A DNA stretch of 64,000 nucleotides from the NCBI GenBank assembly GCA_035236585.1, contig CP141132.1, positions 58,563,880 to 58,627,879 on the forward strand. The letters are read 5' to 3'. The notes under the pieces were generated by a model. It searched no databases and was not told the DNA's origin. It saw only the letters and a program-made list of their open reading frames with translations. This DNA is from Warburgia ugandensis (Eukaryota > Streptophyta > Magnoliopsida > Canellales > Canellaceae). Numbering within the stretch: position 1 is the stretch's first letter; every line of letters starts with the position of its first letter. The position numbers and the translations under genes were made by a program. Positions 1 to 12,879 of this stretch are shown here, piece after piece.

Positions 1-59
1 TCCATAAAATTAAGAATGTGGATACAAAATATAGGAAAATTTGAGACATATTCAGCCTT

Positions 60-360
60 TTTGTGGGGTAAAATATACTTTTAAAATAATTTTTTGAAAA
101 CAACTTTAAATATTTGGACATTTAAAGTCAATTTTTTAAAAATGACTTTAAAAGTACTTATTAAACTCAATTTTTTCTTGAGTTTAAATGTACTAATTAA
201 TGCAGCACTAAATAATGTTTTATAAAATTAGTGTCGAATCATACATTTTGTGCATAATAAACACAAGAACATGCAAAATAAGTTGGTACTTTAAAGTCAT
301 TATTTGAAAACAACTTTAAAAGTCCTTAAACTCAATCACTTCTCACTTTAAATTCACTAA
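60..360. repeat. CACTA-1 left-side subterminal repeat array
   Basis: Several copies, in both orientations, of a short unit with the core actttaaa/tttaaagt next to runs such as ttttgaaaacaacttt. The same unit recurs at 4480-4870, which marks this as the left-side counterpart of the array at the other end of the element. Confidence 0.6.
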
Positions 361-609
361 TTAACTTGAGACAAATAAAGTTTCATATCAGTTAGTGTTG
401 AATCATGCATTCTATGCATAACAAACATAATAATATGCAAAAGAAGTGAGTTTTCAAGTACTCCTCATTCATCGTTTTATTACAATACTATATATGTATA
501 TATCAAATTTCAGATAGTATTCCATGTCACTAATATAATTCATATAGCACATGATAAAAGAGCTAATCTAGAATTATTTCATCTCACTAATACAATGCAT
601 ATAGCCCCC

Positions 610-3600
610 TCATATATTGTTTTTAACACAAGCACCCTCCTCCCCATTATCACACACATAATCCTCATTCTCACCAACTACATTGATTGATGGAATTGTT
701 TTGACAATACAAGGGTAATCTATTGTAGTATCACTTAGGTTGTCTTCATCATAAAAATCCCTTGGACAAGATGATAAAATAGTTTGCCATCTCTTATCAC
801 ATTTGTCTTGAATATAAAATTCTTGTTTTGTTTGAGATTCCAAAATAAATTGATCATTTTTATAACCTCTTATTGAGTCAATGAATGTTAATTCAAGGGC
901 ATCAATTTTGATGTTGTATTTGTTGTGTTTCACCCAATTGTACTTAAACACAAACATAGTTCTGCAAGTATAACCCAAGGTCCATATCTCTTTTATAACC
1001 CTGTAATAAGTATCATTTGCCACTGTTGGCCTATTATCCTTTGAAATGGAAAAGACTGTAGCATTAGCAACTATGTTGACCCTATTATTCTATTGCACTC
1101 TTGAGTTATCATGGAATTTTGTGTGAAAGCAATAACCATTGATCACATATTTAGCATTTTTTCTTACTTCTAATCAGGGTATCATCTCTATCCAACCTAA
1201 GGATTCGGACATACCATTGCCTTAACTTCTCGCTAATCTTGAACATGTGTATACCCATATTGAATAAGATATGATAGTTGAAGTAAGTATAATATTATAT
1301 AACATAATGCAATTGATTAGAAGTTTTAATTCATTTATTTTACCTTTTGATGGAGGCAAGTATTGAGAGTGTGACAATGCTCAAATTGCAGCCACTTCTA
1401 TTTCTTTACGTAACTTGGATTCTTTACTTTTAGGATGTCCATGTTCTCAATACACACGCACACACACACACACACACACACAAATGAATAGAGATATCAA
1501 AGAAATATAACCATTAATAACTAAATTTTACATCATGCATGATCAAGTTACTCAATGTATGATTGAACATTATCAACATTTTGCAACACAAAGGTGTGCC
1601 TAGTCCTATTCTTTATAGTTAATGGTTAATACATAGCCACTCAATAAAGGTCTACCAACCTTGGGGGATCATGAAATCCAACTAATTGTATTTCCTTAAG
1701 ATTTTAACAACATCCACTTTGATAAGTACTCTATGTAAAACTCCATTACTTCCTCTGCAATATAACACTCAACTATACACCACTTGTTGATTGTGATTTC
1801 GTACATACCCTTTTAAAATTTTCATGTACCTTTTAAACAAGTACATCAATCGTCAGTAAATCAGCCCATAGAATCCAACTTCATCAATGAGGTGCATTGT
1901 TAAGCGTACCATGATGTCAAAGAAAGATGATGGGAAGATTGTCTCATGCTCACATAAAGTTGTCAGTAGATGTGCTTGGATTTCTTGTAATTTTAAAACA
2001 TCCACCACCTTCTTGTTCAAAACATTGAAGAAGTAACAAAATTTTGTAATAGATCCTCTAACTTTGTCCAGCAGCACCAAACATATTGCTACAAGCAAGC
2101 GTTGTAGCTGCAATGCATGACAATCATGGGACTTCATCCCTAACACTTTCAGCTCTTCTGTGGAGACAATGTTTCTAAAGTTTGAAGAGTAGTCATCTGG
2201 GACTTTGAGCTTAGACAAGGTTTTATACAATATTCTTCTCTCCTCTTTGTCAAGCGTATAATTTTCTTTAGGTAGGTAAGTTCCTCAATCACCCATATCT
2301 TATGGATGTAATGTTCTCTTCAAACCTATCTTTATAAGATTCATTCGAGCTACAAGTCCATCCTCTCTTTTCTTGGGATGTCAAGCAAGTTATCAATCAA
2401 GCTTTCACACACATTCCTCTCAATGTGTGTGACATCAAGCACATGGCGATAATGCTATGATTTCCAATATGTAAGATGAAAGAATATTGACTTCTTCTTC
2501 CAATAACTTATAATGTTGCTTCTACTTACATGTTTACTTGCTTTTTTCTTTTCCCATAAGAAATTAATATTTTCAACTTGTTTCAATACTTGTTGTCCTA
2601 CCAACATCTTTGAAGGTATCTTGGCCTCTCCACTACCATTAAATTCCCCCTTCTTAAAATGGTATGGATGGTCTCTACGAAACCATCTTTTGTGGCTAAG
2701 GAATGCCATTTTTCGGCCATGTTAAGTTTTATGGTACATGTTTGGTTACAACAAATAGGACAAGCATTGTATCCCTTCATAGTGTAGCCAAACAAATTAC
2801 CACACAAGGAAGTCGCTTACTGTCCACGACAGTATAAGCTATAGGGTGAGCAACTCTTTCTTGTATGCATTGTAATCTTCAACATCTGTCCCATAACATC
2901 TTAAGATCATTGATTAAGGAAACCAAGTACATGTCAATGTCATTCCCTAGCTACTTCAGACTTGATATCAACATAGTTAACATCATGAGCTGTCTCTTCA
3001 TGCATAGCAACTATGGGAGGTTATAACAAACCAATATAGTAGGCCAACAACTATACGTACTGCTCATAGAACCATGAGAATTAATCTCATCTACAGATAA
3101 TACACGTAGTAGGTTTATGAGTTCTTATTCAAAATTAGGCCACATGAGGTCTATGAGCTTCCATGCTGGGGCTGGATGCTGTGAAAAGCTGTCAACTTCT
3201 CTCTCCTCGGCATGCAATACTAATTTCTTCATTGTTTTTGTAATATGGAACAATATTTGAACCTTAGAATAGGGGAAAATATTGAAGGACCTTTTCAAGA
3301 ATTATGCCATTGTCTCAGTTGAATTCTTCTTTAACTTTCATCTTAACTGCCCACAAGTTGGGCATATAATTTTATCCTTGTGCACCTTCTTATACAAGGT
3401 ACAATCATTGAGACATGTATATATCTTCTCATACTTCAACCCTAGTGTAGCCAGGATTTTATTTACCTCTCATGTGGACCTCACCAATTTATTATTCTTT
3501 GGTAGCATCTTACCCTCTATTTTCAAGACTTCTATAAAACCTTGATATGAAAAACCAAATCTCAATTTCACTTTGTAAAGTTCTACCACTATAGACAACG

Positions 3601-3990
3601 TGGTATGATCTTTACACATAGGATACAATGGCTCATTAGCTTCCTATAATGTAGTATGAAATAGTTCAAAGTCGTCCTAGAAGTCATCTTATGCATCTTG
3701 AAACATCAATTTATATGTACTATCTATTACACTTCCTAAAGTATCTTCAAATATTCCCACTCTTATTGGGGGCCCACGGAGAAGTTCTTGTCCATGCCAT
3801 ATCTATGGGTAATAGCTTTCATCGATTTTATTGAAGCAAAAGTATTCTCTCAACACTCCTACAATTATTTTTTCAATTTTTCACATTTTGAGCATGGACA
3901 ACATATGCAATTATGATCACCACCTAACCTAAGTGTGAACTCTATAAACATTTTTGTTCCCTCCTCATATTATTTTGATGTTCTTATCAT
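610..3990 (-). pseudogene. CACTA TNPD-type transposase remnant (Transpos_assoc, Tnp2, DUF4218, DUF4216)
   Basis: Read from high to low coordinates, the usual domain order of plant En/Spm transposases is visible in pieces. 3990-3770 is a Transpos_assoc-like start (YEEGT, IEFTLRLGGDHNCICCPCSKC). 2810-2300 is the Tnp2/transposase_21 core (NLFGYTMKGYNACPICC, then KRWFRRDHPYHFKKGEFNG and a degraded dvthiernvces). 2230-1853 is the DUF4218 region (VLGMKSHDCHALQLQRLL, ETIFPSSFFDIMVRL). 1023-610 is the DUF4216 end (YTCRTMFVFKYNWV, KNDQFILESQTKQEFYIQD). The pieces lie in different frames with stops between them, so this is a broken gene. A second, diverged copy with the same order is at 20994-24407. 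No TNPA-type partner is visible inside the window for this element. Confidence 0.85.
1452..1482. repeat. (CA)n microsatellite
   Basis: About 15 CA units with one interruption (acg), lying in the spacer between the DUF4216 and DUF4218 parts of the CACTA-1 transposase remnant. Confidence 0.9.
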
Positions 3991-4469
3991 GGTCATTCAA
4001 TCATATTTTGTATATTTTGTTCAATAAATTGAAGCTAATTTGTGTGTAAAGACTTGTTAGATATGAAAGATTATAGTGAACTCTATCCGATATTTTACCA
4101 ATCGCTAGGTATATAAGAATTGTAAGTGTTTGAAAAAACTAAATTACATGTATGCACACATGTGAAAATTTCCAATTAACAATGAAGAATGATGCAAAAC
4201 ATGAAAGACCCATTCAAAAGGAAAATAAACTTTAAAAAAGAGAAGTTTTAAACCATAACTACATGCACACAAAATATATCAAATATGCATATATATGAGA
4301 CAAACAAAGAGATGTAATCAACTGTCAATTCGATACAAATCAAGAATATATATGTATGTAATTCTAATTTACAGTTGGGATTTGGTTGAATATAGGCACA
4401 ATGAAAATCAACCTATATGAGCTTTAGTTTGTGTATTGATGAAGACAGTTGGATATATAAAATCAAAAT

Positions 4470-5029
4470 TCAAAGTAAAAGTTCTTATAACAGATTAGTA
4501 CTCTTAAAGTTGGTTTCAGAAAATGACTTTAAAATTAGTCACTTTTAAAGTCGTTTCCAAAAATTTAACTTTAAATGTCCCAACTTTTAAAGTTGTTTTC
4601 TAAAAATGACTTTAAAAGTTACAACATTTAAGTTATTTCCTGAAAACAACTTTAAAAGCTACAAATTTTTTTAATTCATTTCTAGAAAATGACTTTAAAA
4701 GTGGTGAACTTTTAAAGTTGTTTATCAAAATTGACTTTTAAAGTGGGGCACTTTCAAAATCATTTATCAAAACTGACCTTTAAAATATTTTTCTATGAAA
4801 AGGAAGTTTTTCTCACTAAACTAAAATAGGGACTTTTAAAGTCATTTTTCTGAAAACAAATTTAAAAGTCCTTTCCCACAATAAAAATTGCTTTGTGCTA
4901 GACAAAAGAAGTTAGTTTGCCTTGATTTGTAGATTCAATTTTTTAACCATCTTGGAAAATATTTATGAATTTGGTAGACTAAAAATCGACTTCTTTATAC
5001 TAACTTTAAAAGCCTTCTATCTGGTAGTG
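4470..5029. repeat. CACTA-1 right-side subterminal repeat array and terminal inverted repeat
   Basis: At least ten copies of an acttttaaagt(t/c)gtttt...aaaatgactttaaaag unit alternate in both orientations, so neighbouring copies can pair. The array ends at the terminal sequence ggccttctatctggtagtg-like (5010-5029), whose reverse complement begins CACTACCAG. This is the 5' side of the transposase reading direction, where CACTA transposase usually binds. Confidence 0.75.
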
Positions 5030-5032
5030 AAG

Positions 5033-6990
5033 CAGTGGCCTACAATCTAACACTTTCCAAATGAAGCATGCGATCACCTTTTGGGTTGCTATTATCACAT
5101 GCGAAGGAGATAATAATATCAATACATGGATGCACCGCCCTATAAAGCTTCAATATGAAGCCATGCAAGCTTAAGACAGTTACACATTTTGCACTGTGTA
5201 TCTAAGTTCAGAAAGCCACGTAATTGGGTCCCAACTAGCTTACTTATTTCTCTCACCTCACATGCTTAAATGGCACATATACATACAAGTTTTTCTCCTT
5301 ACTTTCTAGCAAACAAATGTGTTTTTCAAAGGAGTGAAAATGTGAAAAAATAGGAGAAAATTTTTAAGTTGGATAGGAGAAAAAAGAAAATCCATAATAA
5401 AAAATCAACAAGTCTTAAGATGAATCAATGGCTAAGATTTAGCAACATTAGGGCTCTCCTAATGTACCAATTGGACATTTTCTTATGGGAGGGAATTAGC
5501 TTATGTAAGAATTTTAAGGAGAAGCTAGATATATAGAAGGAAAGAGAGAAAGGGGGGAGTCTCCCACAAGGGAGATGTCCTTAGGAGAAGAGAAGACATT
5601 TGGTTTCAAGGCGAGAGAGCAGCAAGGCTTGGACATTTGGGCTTGAGAGATTTTGAGGAGTGCAAGAAGTTTTTGTTCATTAGAGACTTGAGCATCTGAT
5701 TTGAGAGTTTCTCTTCAAGTTTTATTTGGTTTTGAATCTCTTCTTCTTTGCGTGAGTGACATATGAAGAGAGAAAGAGAAAGATCTTGGCTTGGACTTGG
5801 AGGACATATTAAAAGATGCTTGGTTTGTGACTCATCAAAAAGATCTAGGTGTTTAATTTATGTACCGAGTCAAATTTTTATTAAGCCCTTAATTATATTT
5901 GACATAAAGCAAAATTTACAGCATTGTCTTGTAAAACTTCATATAGAATATAATTGCAGAACCTAAATAAATATTAGGACCACTAGTCATAGCCAAAACA
6001 TACTCATCTACCAATACTCAACTTTAAATAAATTAAAGTTAATAAGTATATCAATGACAGCATCTTAATTAAATTAACAAACTAAATAATCTACCATTGT
6101 CTTATATACATCTAATAATAAAATGAAGACTTCCGTAAACAAATTCCAATCATTCTTGTTCGTATTCAGAATTATCACTTGAAAATATTGGTTGTAAAAA
6201 GGTGAGTATGACCACGTAGAGAGAATTAGAAAGGTAGACAAAATCATTCAGAACAAAGTAGTATCAGTAATGCAATATAAACCATCAATGAATTACTCTA
6301 TCTCTATCAAACTCCTTCCTATGTTGAAGCCATTGATGATAATAAATCTCCATCATATTCATCAACATTGTCAATAATAATAAATCTAATCATATATCAA
6401 AATCATCAATATCAATAAAACTTATTCATATACAAGAAACATAAACAATATTTATAAAATATCTAAATAGCAATATCCTACCAATGCAATCAATACCTGC
6501 CGAAGCAGTCAATATTGTCATTAACCCTTGAGGATAAACAACATGAAAATGCATGTCCCACATACAGTTCAGCTATACAAAAATCATTGCCCGTCAGTAA
6601 GCAAGGGCTTTTCTATACGTCATGACATGACCAAATACACCAGGCACTACACTGCCTCCATAGGTATGAACCAATCATGCAGACACTTTAGTATTGCCCA
6701 TGGTACTCCACTTAAAAATGATTAGCTAGCTAATATCTCATATAATTAAGGAACTAAGGGCTAAGCTAGTCCCATCATACATAGCTAGTGTAAGTATCTA
6801 ACTGACCTCTCACACATTGTAAAACATATCTTGAGAGTCTAACCAACTATTCAAGTCATATTCGGTACCTACAATGGATGCTTAACTGGTCATGCAACTA
6901 GCCTACTCATGCCCTCTGGCATTTTAATTGTTAAGTGTTCAATTTCAGCTAAAATATGCTTAATCTAGCATCTAATCAATCAATTTTGAA
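5033..6990. other. Unassigned AT-rich interval
   Basis: No gene recognised. A 5480-5800 stretch rich in gagag/ttgagag resembles a transposon leader or LTR interior, but no terminal repeats could be paired. The short reading frames here show no recognisable domain. The 5' LTR of the gypsy element to the right may begin somewhere in this interval. Confidence 0.5.
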
Positions 6991-7209
6991 AATTTTCATT
7001 TTAGCTCCAATTGACCATTCGACCATTGATTTGCAAAATTTAATGGTCAGATGATCATCATAGTTAACCGAATGTATAATGTATGGTTTAGATGATTTTA
7101 ATTTAGTCCTATTTTGTGTAGGTCAATCAAATTGAAATCAAATAGACTAGATAGAAAAGGAGGAAATTGAAGATAATCAAGAATTACACACATAATTTGG
7201 ATAAGAGAC

Positions 7210-7370
<161 letters not shown>

Positions 7371-8564
7371 TCAACTAACACCAACGCCAGTCCTAGTCAG
7401 TGAGTCTTCTTTCCTCACTGCTCTCTCTCCTCTTTTTGCTTCACCACCAAATGCTAGCCAAATCTCATCGCTAGCAGCATTGACATCACTGCCAGCACTA
7501 CACAAACTGGCCAGCTCCTTCCTTCACTCCTACACAACATCATTGACTGCTCCACCGATGTAGCCTACCTCCCTTCCCTCTTCCTCAATCCACTATACCA
7601 CACCAGACCGGTTTCCTCTATTTTCCTCAGCTGGCATCTCCTGCTCACAACCCCTCTTCTTCTTATCTCTTCACAGGTCCGACGAGAATAGAGGAGAAAA
7701 CTTGAGTTGAGTTTTTCTCCATTTTCTCTAGCTTTCTCCTCTTCTCCTTTTCGAAATCCTCTCTTATCCCTCCCCCCTACTTCACCATCTTCTCCAACAA
7801 TTTCTCTATTTTTTGGTTAAAATCAGAAAAATGTAAATTTTTCATTTTTGCCCTTCAGTCTTTAAATAAAATTCCTTCTATGTCATCTATTTGATTCCAT
7901 CTATATCCTTTTCTTATCCCAATTCTGCTTTATCCTTCTTCTGCTTATCCAGGAGTTGTGTAATCCAAGGCTGTTTATTAAAGCTTAAACCTAGTCTACG
8001 ATTTAGCTTTAACAAATAGGATCACTTCAATTCCTAATCTGTTTCTCATCAAAATTCTAATTAATCTTCATATCTTATTCTTAGGACATCTCCTAGTTGA
8101 TTCAATAGTTCTGATATTCAATCTAAAATCCAAAAATCAGATCTAAGCTGTCCAAAACCCAAAATCATTCTTTAACACAAATCAAGAAAATTTTGGGGAA
8201 TCTGCTCAATCTTGCCTTTAGATATTTAATCAAAAGTACTAGGGAGAGATTGATGAAGGTCGATCAATGTTTACGATATCAAATTTGAAGAATTTTATCA
8301 CAATCAATCTAGGGAAGTAGATTTTACTTTTTTAGTTAATTTTTTGTCCTTTTGAATTTGGATTTTTGTAATTTTCATTAGTTAAATAGATTTTAGTTTG
8401 AAGTTCATTATTATTTACTTTCTATAATTTCTTTTAATTTTTATACAATTAAATTTTATTTAAACCCCATCTTTTACATTGAGTCCCTGTGGGATTGACT
8501 TGTACATGCATTAGCTACCCTACCATAGCTCGTGTACTTGTGATAAAAAAAACCAACAAGTCTT

Positions 8565-8583
8565 TGGCTCCATTGCCAAGGAC
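8565..8583 (+). promoter_or_regulatory. Retrotransposon primer binding site (tRNA-Asp type, decayed)
   Basis: TGGCTCCATTGCCAAGGAC matches the common plant Tat/Athila primer binding site TGGCGCCGTTGCCGGGGAC at 15 of 19 positions. Three of the four differences are C/G to T/A transitions or fall at former CpG or CpNpG sites, which fits methylation-driven decay. It sits just after the LTR end (ccaaca, near 8558) and after the gtccctgtgggattgac stretch typical of this group's LTR tails. Confidence 0.75.
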
Positions 8584-8599
8584 CCACAACAGAGTTTTC

Positions 8600-9840
8600 A
8601 TAAAATTTCAAAATTTCATAAAATAAAAAATAAAAATTTTAGGAATTTTATTTTATTTTTTACATTTTTAGCTGCATTTTCAATTTTTCTTAGTGCATCA
8701 TCAACTCTATTTTTGGAATTTTGGTACTTATTACTATTTTTTATTTTTAGGAAATTAGAAAAAAAGGAATTCAAGGAGGATCTCAATTAGGACAGCCAAA
8801 TTTTTATTTTTGTGTGAATTGTAGTGAGGATGCCTTGCATTTTTTTTATTCAAAATTTATTTAAAAGGGTTGTAATAATACAAGTCAAGGGTGGACCATA
8901 GTAACCTAGAAGTAGAGGTGGAATGTAAATGGTCCTGCCCTTGTATGAGAAGATCTTATTCAAGAACCCACTATAAGCAATCCTAAGTCCTTAAGATTCT
9001 TGATTAGGGTTTGCATTATTAGAATATTTTTGCATTGATTGGTAGTATAATTGCATATAAAAAGTATATTTTATAATTATTGCATTTTAGGGTTTGTATT
9101 AGTTTATTGCTTTTAATTACATTTTGAGGGAATATTTATTGCTTAAAGGTGATGTATATGTTGATCGAACTACCATTGAGTGTAGAAATTAATTAGTAAT
9201 GGCACCCAACCCCACAAGATCAAGGGTAGATTTAATCACCACCTCTTTGCCCACTTAAGATAATCACTACAAGCACACAACCCAGCCTCTCAAATTAATT
9301 TAAAATTAACTAGAAGAGACTATATAGTCATCAAATGCTCGTAGGACCCTCTTAATGGGATGCAATCTATTGTCACTCTAGTGGCTTTTGAGTATTATGG
9401 TAATAGTAGATGCTTTAAAATTTAAGTGATTTTTTAAAGCATTTTATTGATGTTTGTTGAGGTATAAACACCTCCTGACACGAGGATTAAATTAACCACT
9501 TTAGAGTAGAACCCAATTGGTAAGCAGTAGTGAAATCTGAAAGAGAGAAAGAGTGCTAGATTAGGCTAATGTAAAAGCATGGACCCCACACAAATTCAAG
9601 AAAATCAAAATATTTTGCTTGTTAACCTTAGGGGATTATTTGATTGTGCATCATTCTAGGCATTTAGGTTACATCATTTAGGGTATTCTTTTTCTAAAAA
9701 AAAAAGATCTTTTATTGCATGCACTTTTGGATACATGACAAAACCAGGAGGTTAGTCAAGTACGACCAAAATATATACAATCAAATTAGTTACCACCAAT
9801 GATTGATCAATGATTAAGATATAACTCACCCCATGGTAGT
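8600..9840. other. Retrotransposon untranslated leader
   Basis: About 1.2 kb between the primer binding site and gag with no coding signal. Long leaders are usual in Tat/Athila elements. AT-rich, with no internal structure that I could identify. Confidence 0.5.
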
Positions 9841-9870
9841 ATTAGAGGTAATTAAGGACCTGCACTAATA

Positions 9871-10902
9871 ATGAATGAGGATCCACCACCTCTAATTGAT
9901 GATGAATATCAACCTCCACCAAGGAGAAATAATCATCCACAAATGCAAAGAGATTGGAGAAGGAAAGGAAACAGGGAGTGGGACCAACAGAGTGACCATG
10001 GAGATAATGATGCCTATCAAAATTTTCATGGAAGAACTTTAAGAGATTACCTTCAACCCACATGGACCAGTATGCCATCTTGTTTCATTCTTCCTCAAAA
10101 CATTAGTGCATTAGAATTAAAAATGGAAGTGATCCAATTACTTCCCAAATTCCATGGGCTAGAAAGTGAAAGTCCTTACTTGCATCGTAAAAAGTTTGAC
10201 AAGGTATGTAATACCCTACGAACATAAAACATTGGTCTAGATATTATCAAGCTTAAGCTATTTCCTTTCTCTTTAAAGTAAAAAGTAAAAATGTGGTTTA
10301 ATGCACTATCAGCAGGTTCCATAAGGACTTGGAATGAAATGACTATTGAATTATTAAAAAAATCTTTTTCTACACATAAAAAAAATACACTTAGCCCTAA
10401 GATAATGAATTTTACCTAGAAGGATAAAGAATCATTCTAACAATGTTGGGAAAGGTTAAAAGATCTATTGCTCACATGCCCTCACCACGGCTATGAACCA
10501 TGGCACATTATCAGCTTCTTTTATGAAGACTTAATTCTGACATGAGCCAGTTTGTAGAGATGATGTGTAATGTCAAGTTTTTGAATAAACAACCAAATGA
10601 GGCAGAAGAGTATTTGAAATGGCTAGTTGAAAGTGCACAGACCTAGGCTGATTCAAAAGCGGTAGAACATCCAGATAGACCCAAGCCCACTACCACATCT
10701 AGTAGGGGAGGCATATAGGCCATGTCTAAAAAAGATGAATTTAATGCTAGAGTAGCAATCTTAGCTAGAAAAGTAGAAGCCATAGAAATGGAAAAGAAAA
10801 ACTCAAAGAAGGATGAACAAGTGCGTAGCATTTGTGAAAGTGCTACTCATCTTACTCAGGAATGTCCTACCATTCTAGCATTTCAAGAGGTACTTTATGA
10901 TT
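9871..10902 (+). pseudogene. Ty3/gypsy gag remnant (capsid plus zinc-knuckle part)
   Basis: The first open part (9871-10224) has the characteristic run RTLRDYLQPTWTSMPSC, followed by IQLLPKFHGLESESPYLH and FDKVCNTLRT, as in the gag capsid region of plant Athila/Tat elements. After the first stop, further gag motifs appear in frame (MWFNALSAGSIRTWNEM; LLTCPHHGYEPWHIISFFY). Near 10830-10885 a knuckle-like segment (ICESATHLTQECPT) resembles the CCHC region with the first cysteine context changed. Numerous stops and frame changes show it is dead. The product would have been the virus-like particle protein of the element. Confidence 0.8.
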
Positions 10903-11357
10903 AGGCTAATGTACTTAACACTTATAAAAGACCTTTCTCCCCATATTTAGAGACATATAATCCCAACTGGAGAAACTATCTAAATTTTAGTTGGAGAAGT
11001 AGACCAATTGCTAATGTCTCACAATTAGGCCCATACCAACCTCATCAACAAAACAAAGGACTACTTGCTCCATCCCCATACCTAATTCATTAACCTCCTT
11101 CTTCTAGACTTTATTTGCCCCCACTCAAAAGGCATGTAGAGGATAATATCAATTAACACATCCAAAACTAGGAGAATAGAATGTCTTAATTAGAATTTTA
11201 ACTAAAACAAAACAATGAGGCTGTGAATGAAATAAAAAATATGATGTTAATGGATGCAAAATATGGAAAAAGAAAAGTTTCTAACTCAACCACAAGAAAA
11301 CCCTAAGGGTATGCATGTGGTTAGCAATAATATACCTAATGCATCATTAAGATCTCC

Positions 11358-12610
11358 ATGGGAGAGACTATGGTTGTCACCATTCTTAGGAGTGGTAAAA
11401 TAATTGAGAAAGATGAGCCCCAAAAGATTGATAAGGTAGAAAGACCCAGTAAAAATAAAGAAAAATCTAAATCAAAGGAATCCACTCTACTTGCTGAACC
11501 ATGTCCAATCCCTTTTCCATTCCGTCAAAGGTTGCATCAAGCTCCAAAGTCTGCCTCTAATGATGAGATTGTAGAGATTTTCAAGAAAGCCAAGATTAAC
11601 ATACTGATCTTAGACGCAATAAAACAAATCCCATTATATGTCAAATTCTGAAAGGACCTTTACACCATAAAAAGAAAAGTAAATGTTCAAAAGAAGGCAT
11701 TTTTTATTAAACAAGTTAATGCTATTCTTCAACATCATACACCACCAAAATATAAGATCCAGGTTGCCCCACTCTTACTTGCATTATTGGCAACTATAAG
11801 ATTAATCAAGCTTTGCTTGATTGGGGATCTAGTATGAACCTACTACCGTACTTCGTATATGAATAGTTAGGTCTGGGTGAGCTGAAACCTACTTCTACCA
11901 CACTCCAGCTTGTTGATCATTCTACAAAGATACTGAGAGGGATAATAGAAGATGTGCTTGTCCAAATAGAACAATTCTACTTCCCTGTAGATTTGCTAAT
12001 TTTGGATACACAACCAGTGGTGAATGAGAAGGGCGAAGTACCAGTCATCCTGGGATGACCATTTTTGGCTACATCTAATGCTTTAATTAACTGCAAAAAT
12101 GGTGTCATGAAACTATCCTTTGATAATATGACACTATAGCTAAATATCTTCAACATTTGTAAGCAACTTGGTGAACTCATTGATGACTTGCACTATGTCA
12201 ACATGCTAAATTCAATTGTGCAAGATTACGTTCAATCATCTTCCTTATTGAATCCACTTGAGTCCTGTTTGGCCCACTTCAATGAATTTAATAAGGACAC
12301 ATTAATAAAGGACGTTAATGCCCTCCTTGATTTTGTGCCTCCAATGGATACCAAAAGATGGAAACCTCATTTCGAGGAACTTCCATCATGGGAGTCCACT
12401 CCCATTCCATCCTTAGTTGACCCTCTTAAGCTAGATTTGATACCTCTACCTTCTGAACTCAAATATACCAATTTAGAAGATGAAGAAAAAAATTTCTCTT
12501 ATAATTGCCTCTCAATTAGAAACATTTCAGGAGGAACAGTTAATAGACACTTTAAAGGAACACAAAGGTGCTATAGGATGGACCATTGCTAATCCAGATA
12601 ATTATGAGAA
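11358..12610 (+). pseudogene. Ty3/gypsy pol start: linker and aspartic protease, cut before RT
   Basis: The open stretch 11358-11648 holds the linker typical of this group (PIPFPFRQRLHQ; EIVEIFKKAKINILILDAIK). From about 11810 an aspartic protease segment is readable: DLGSSMNLLPYFVYE with the catalytic D-L-G instead of the usual D-T/S-G, then LGELKPTSTTLQL, FYFPVDFLILDTQPV and VILG*PFLATSNALINC. The last readable part (12560-12610) is the short region immediately ahead of reverse transcriptase. Coding similarity stops abruptly near 12640, so everything from RT onwards is missing. Confidence 0.75.
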
Positions 12611-12697
12611 GTAGCTTGAAGATATATTTACCTTACCCTGTGATAAAATGAAAAATTGAAAATTACAAGATAAATTCACACACCATTCTTATTCAGA

Positions 12698-12772
12698 GGC
12701 ACATGTAATTATCAGAACATGTAATTGTGCTTTCATGGGTCAACTCTTCCGGCACATGTAATTATCAGAACA
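12698..12772. repeat. Perfect 22-bp direct repeat, 53-bp spacing
   Basis: The 22 bases at 12698-12719 recur exactly at 12751-12772 (begin ggcacatg, end cagaaca), with a 31-bp spacer that itself starts tgtaatt. It lies just past the point where gypsy coding similarity ends, so it may mark the deletion or insertion junction. Confidence 0.85.
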
Positions 12773-12879
12773 CAATCAATTCTATATATAATATAATTCA
12801 AGCGATATAAAATTAAACACATAAAATCACTTACAATTCATGAAACAACTAAGGTAGCATTTTTTCTTAGAAGTTTTGG

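Larger units (their letters stand above)
1..5029 (-). mobile_element. CACTA (En/Spm) transposon, CACTA-1, left end outside window
   Basis: Decayed class II element read on the minus strand. The right terminus, read on the minus strand, is CACTACCAGATAGAAGG (5013-5029), a typical CACTA terminal inverted repeat. The three bases after it, AAG (5030-5032), would be the target duplication, but the left end lies before base 1 and cannot be compared. Inside are a TNPD-type transposase remnant (610-3990) and repeat arrays near both sides built on an acttttaaagtcatttt/aaaatgactttaaaag motif (about 1-480 and 4470-5029). The arrays fit the subterminal transposase-binding repeats of CACTA elements. The coding part carries many stops and frameshifts, so the copy is not autonomous. 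Confidence 0.85.

Noticed and set aside
12698..12772. Direct repeats considered as CRISPR-like or attachment sites
   Set aside because: Only two copies, eukaryotic context; a junction duplication is more likely.
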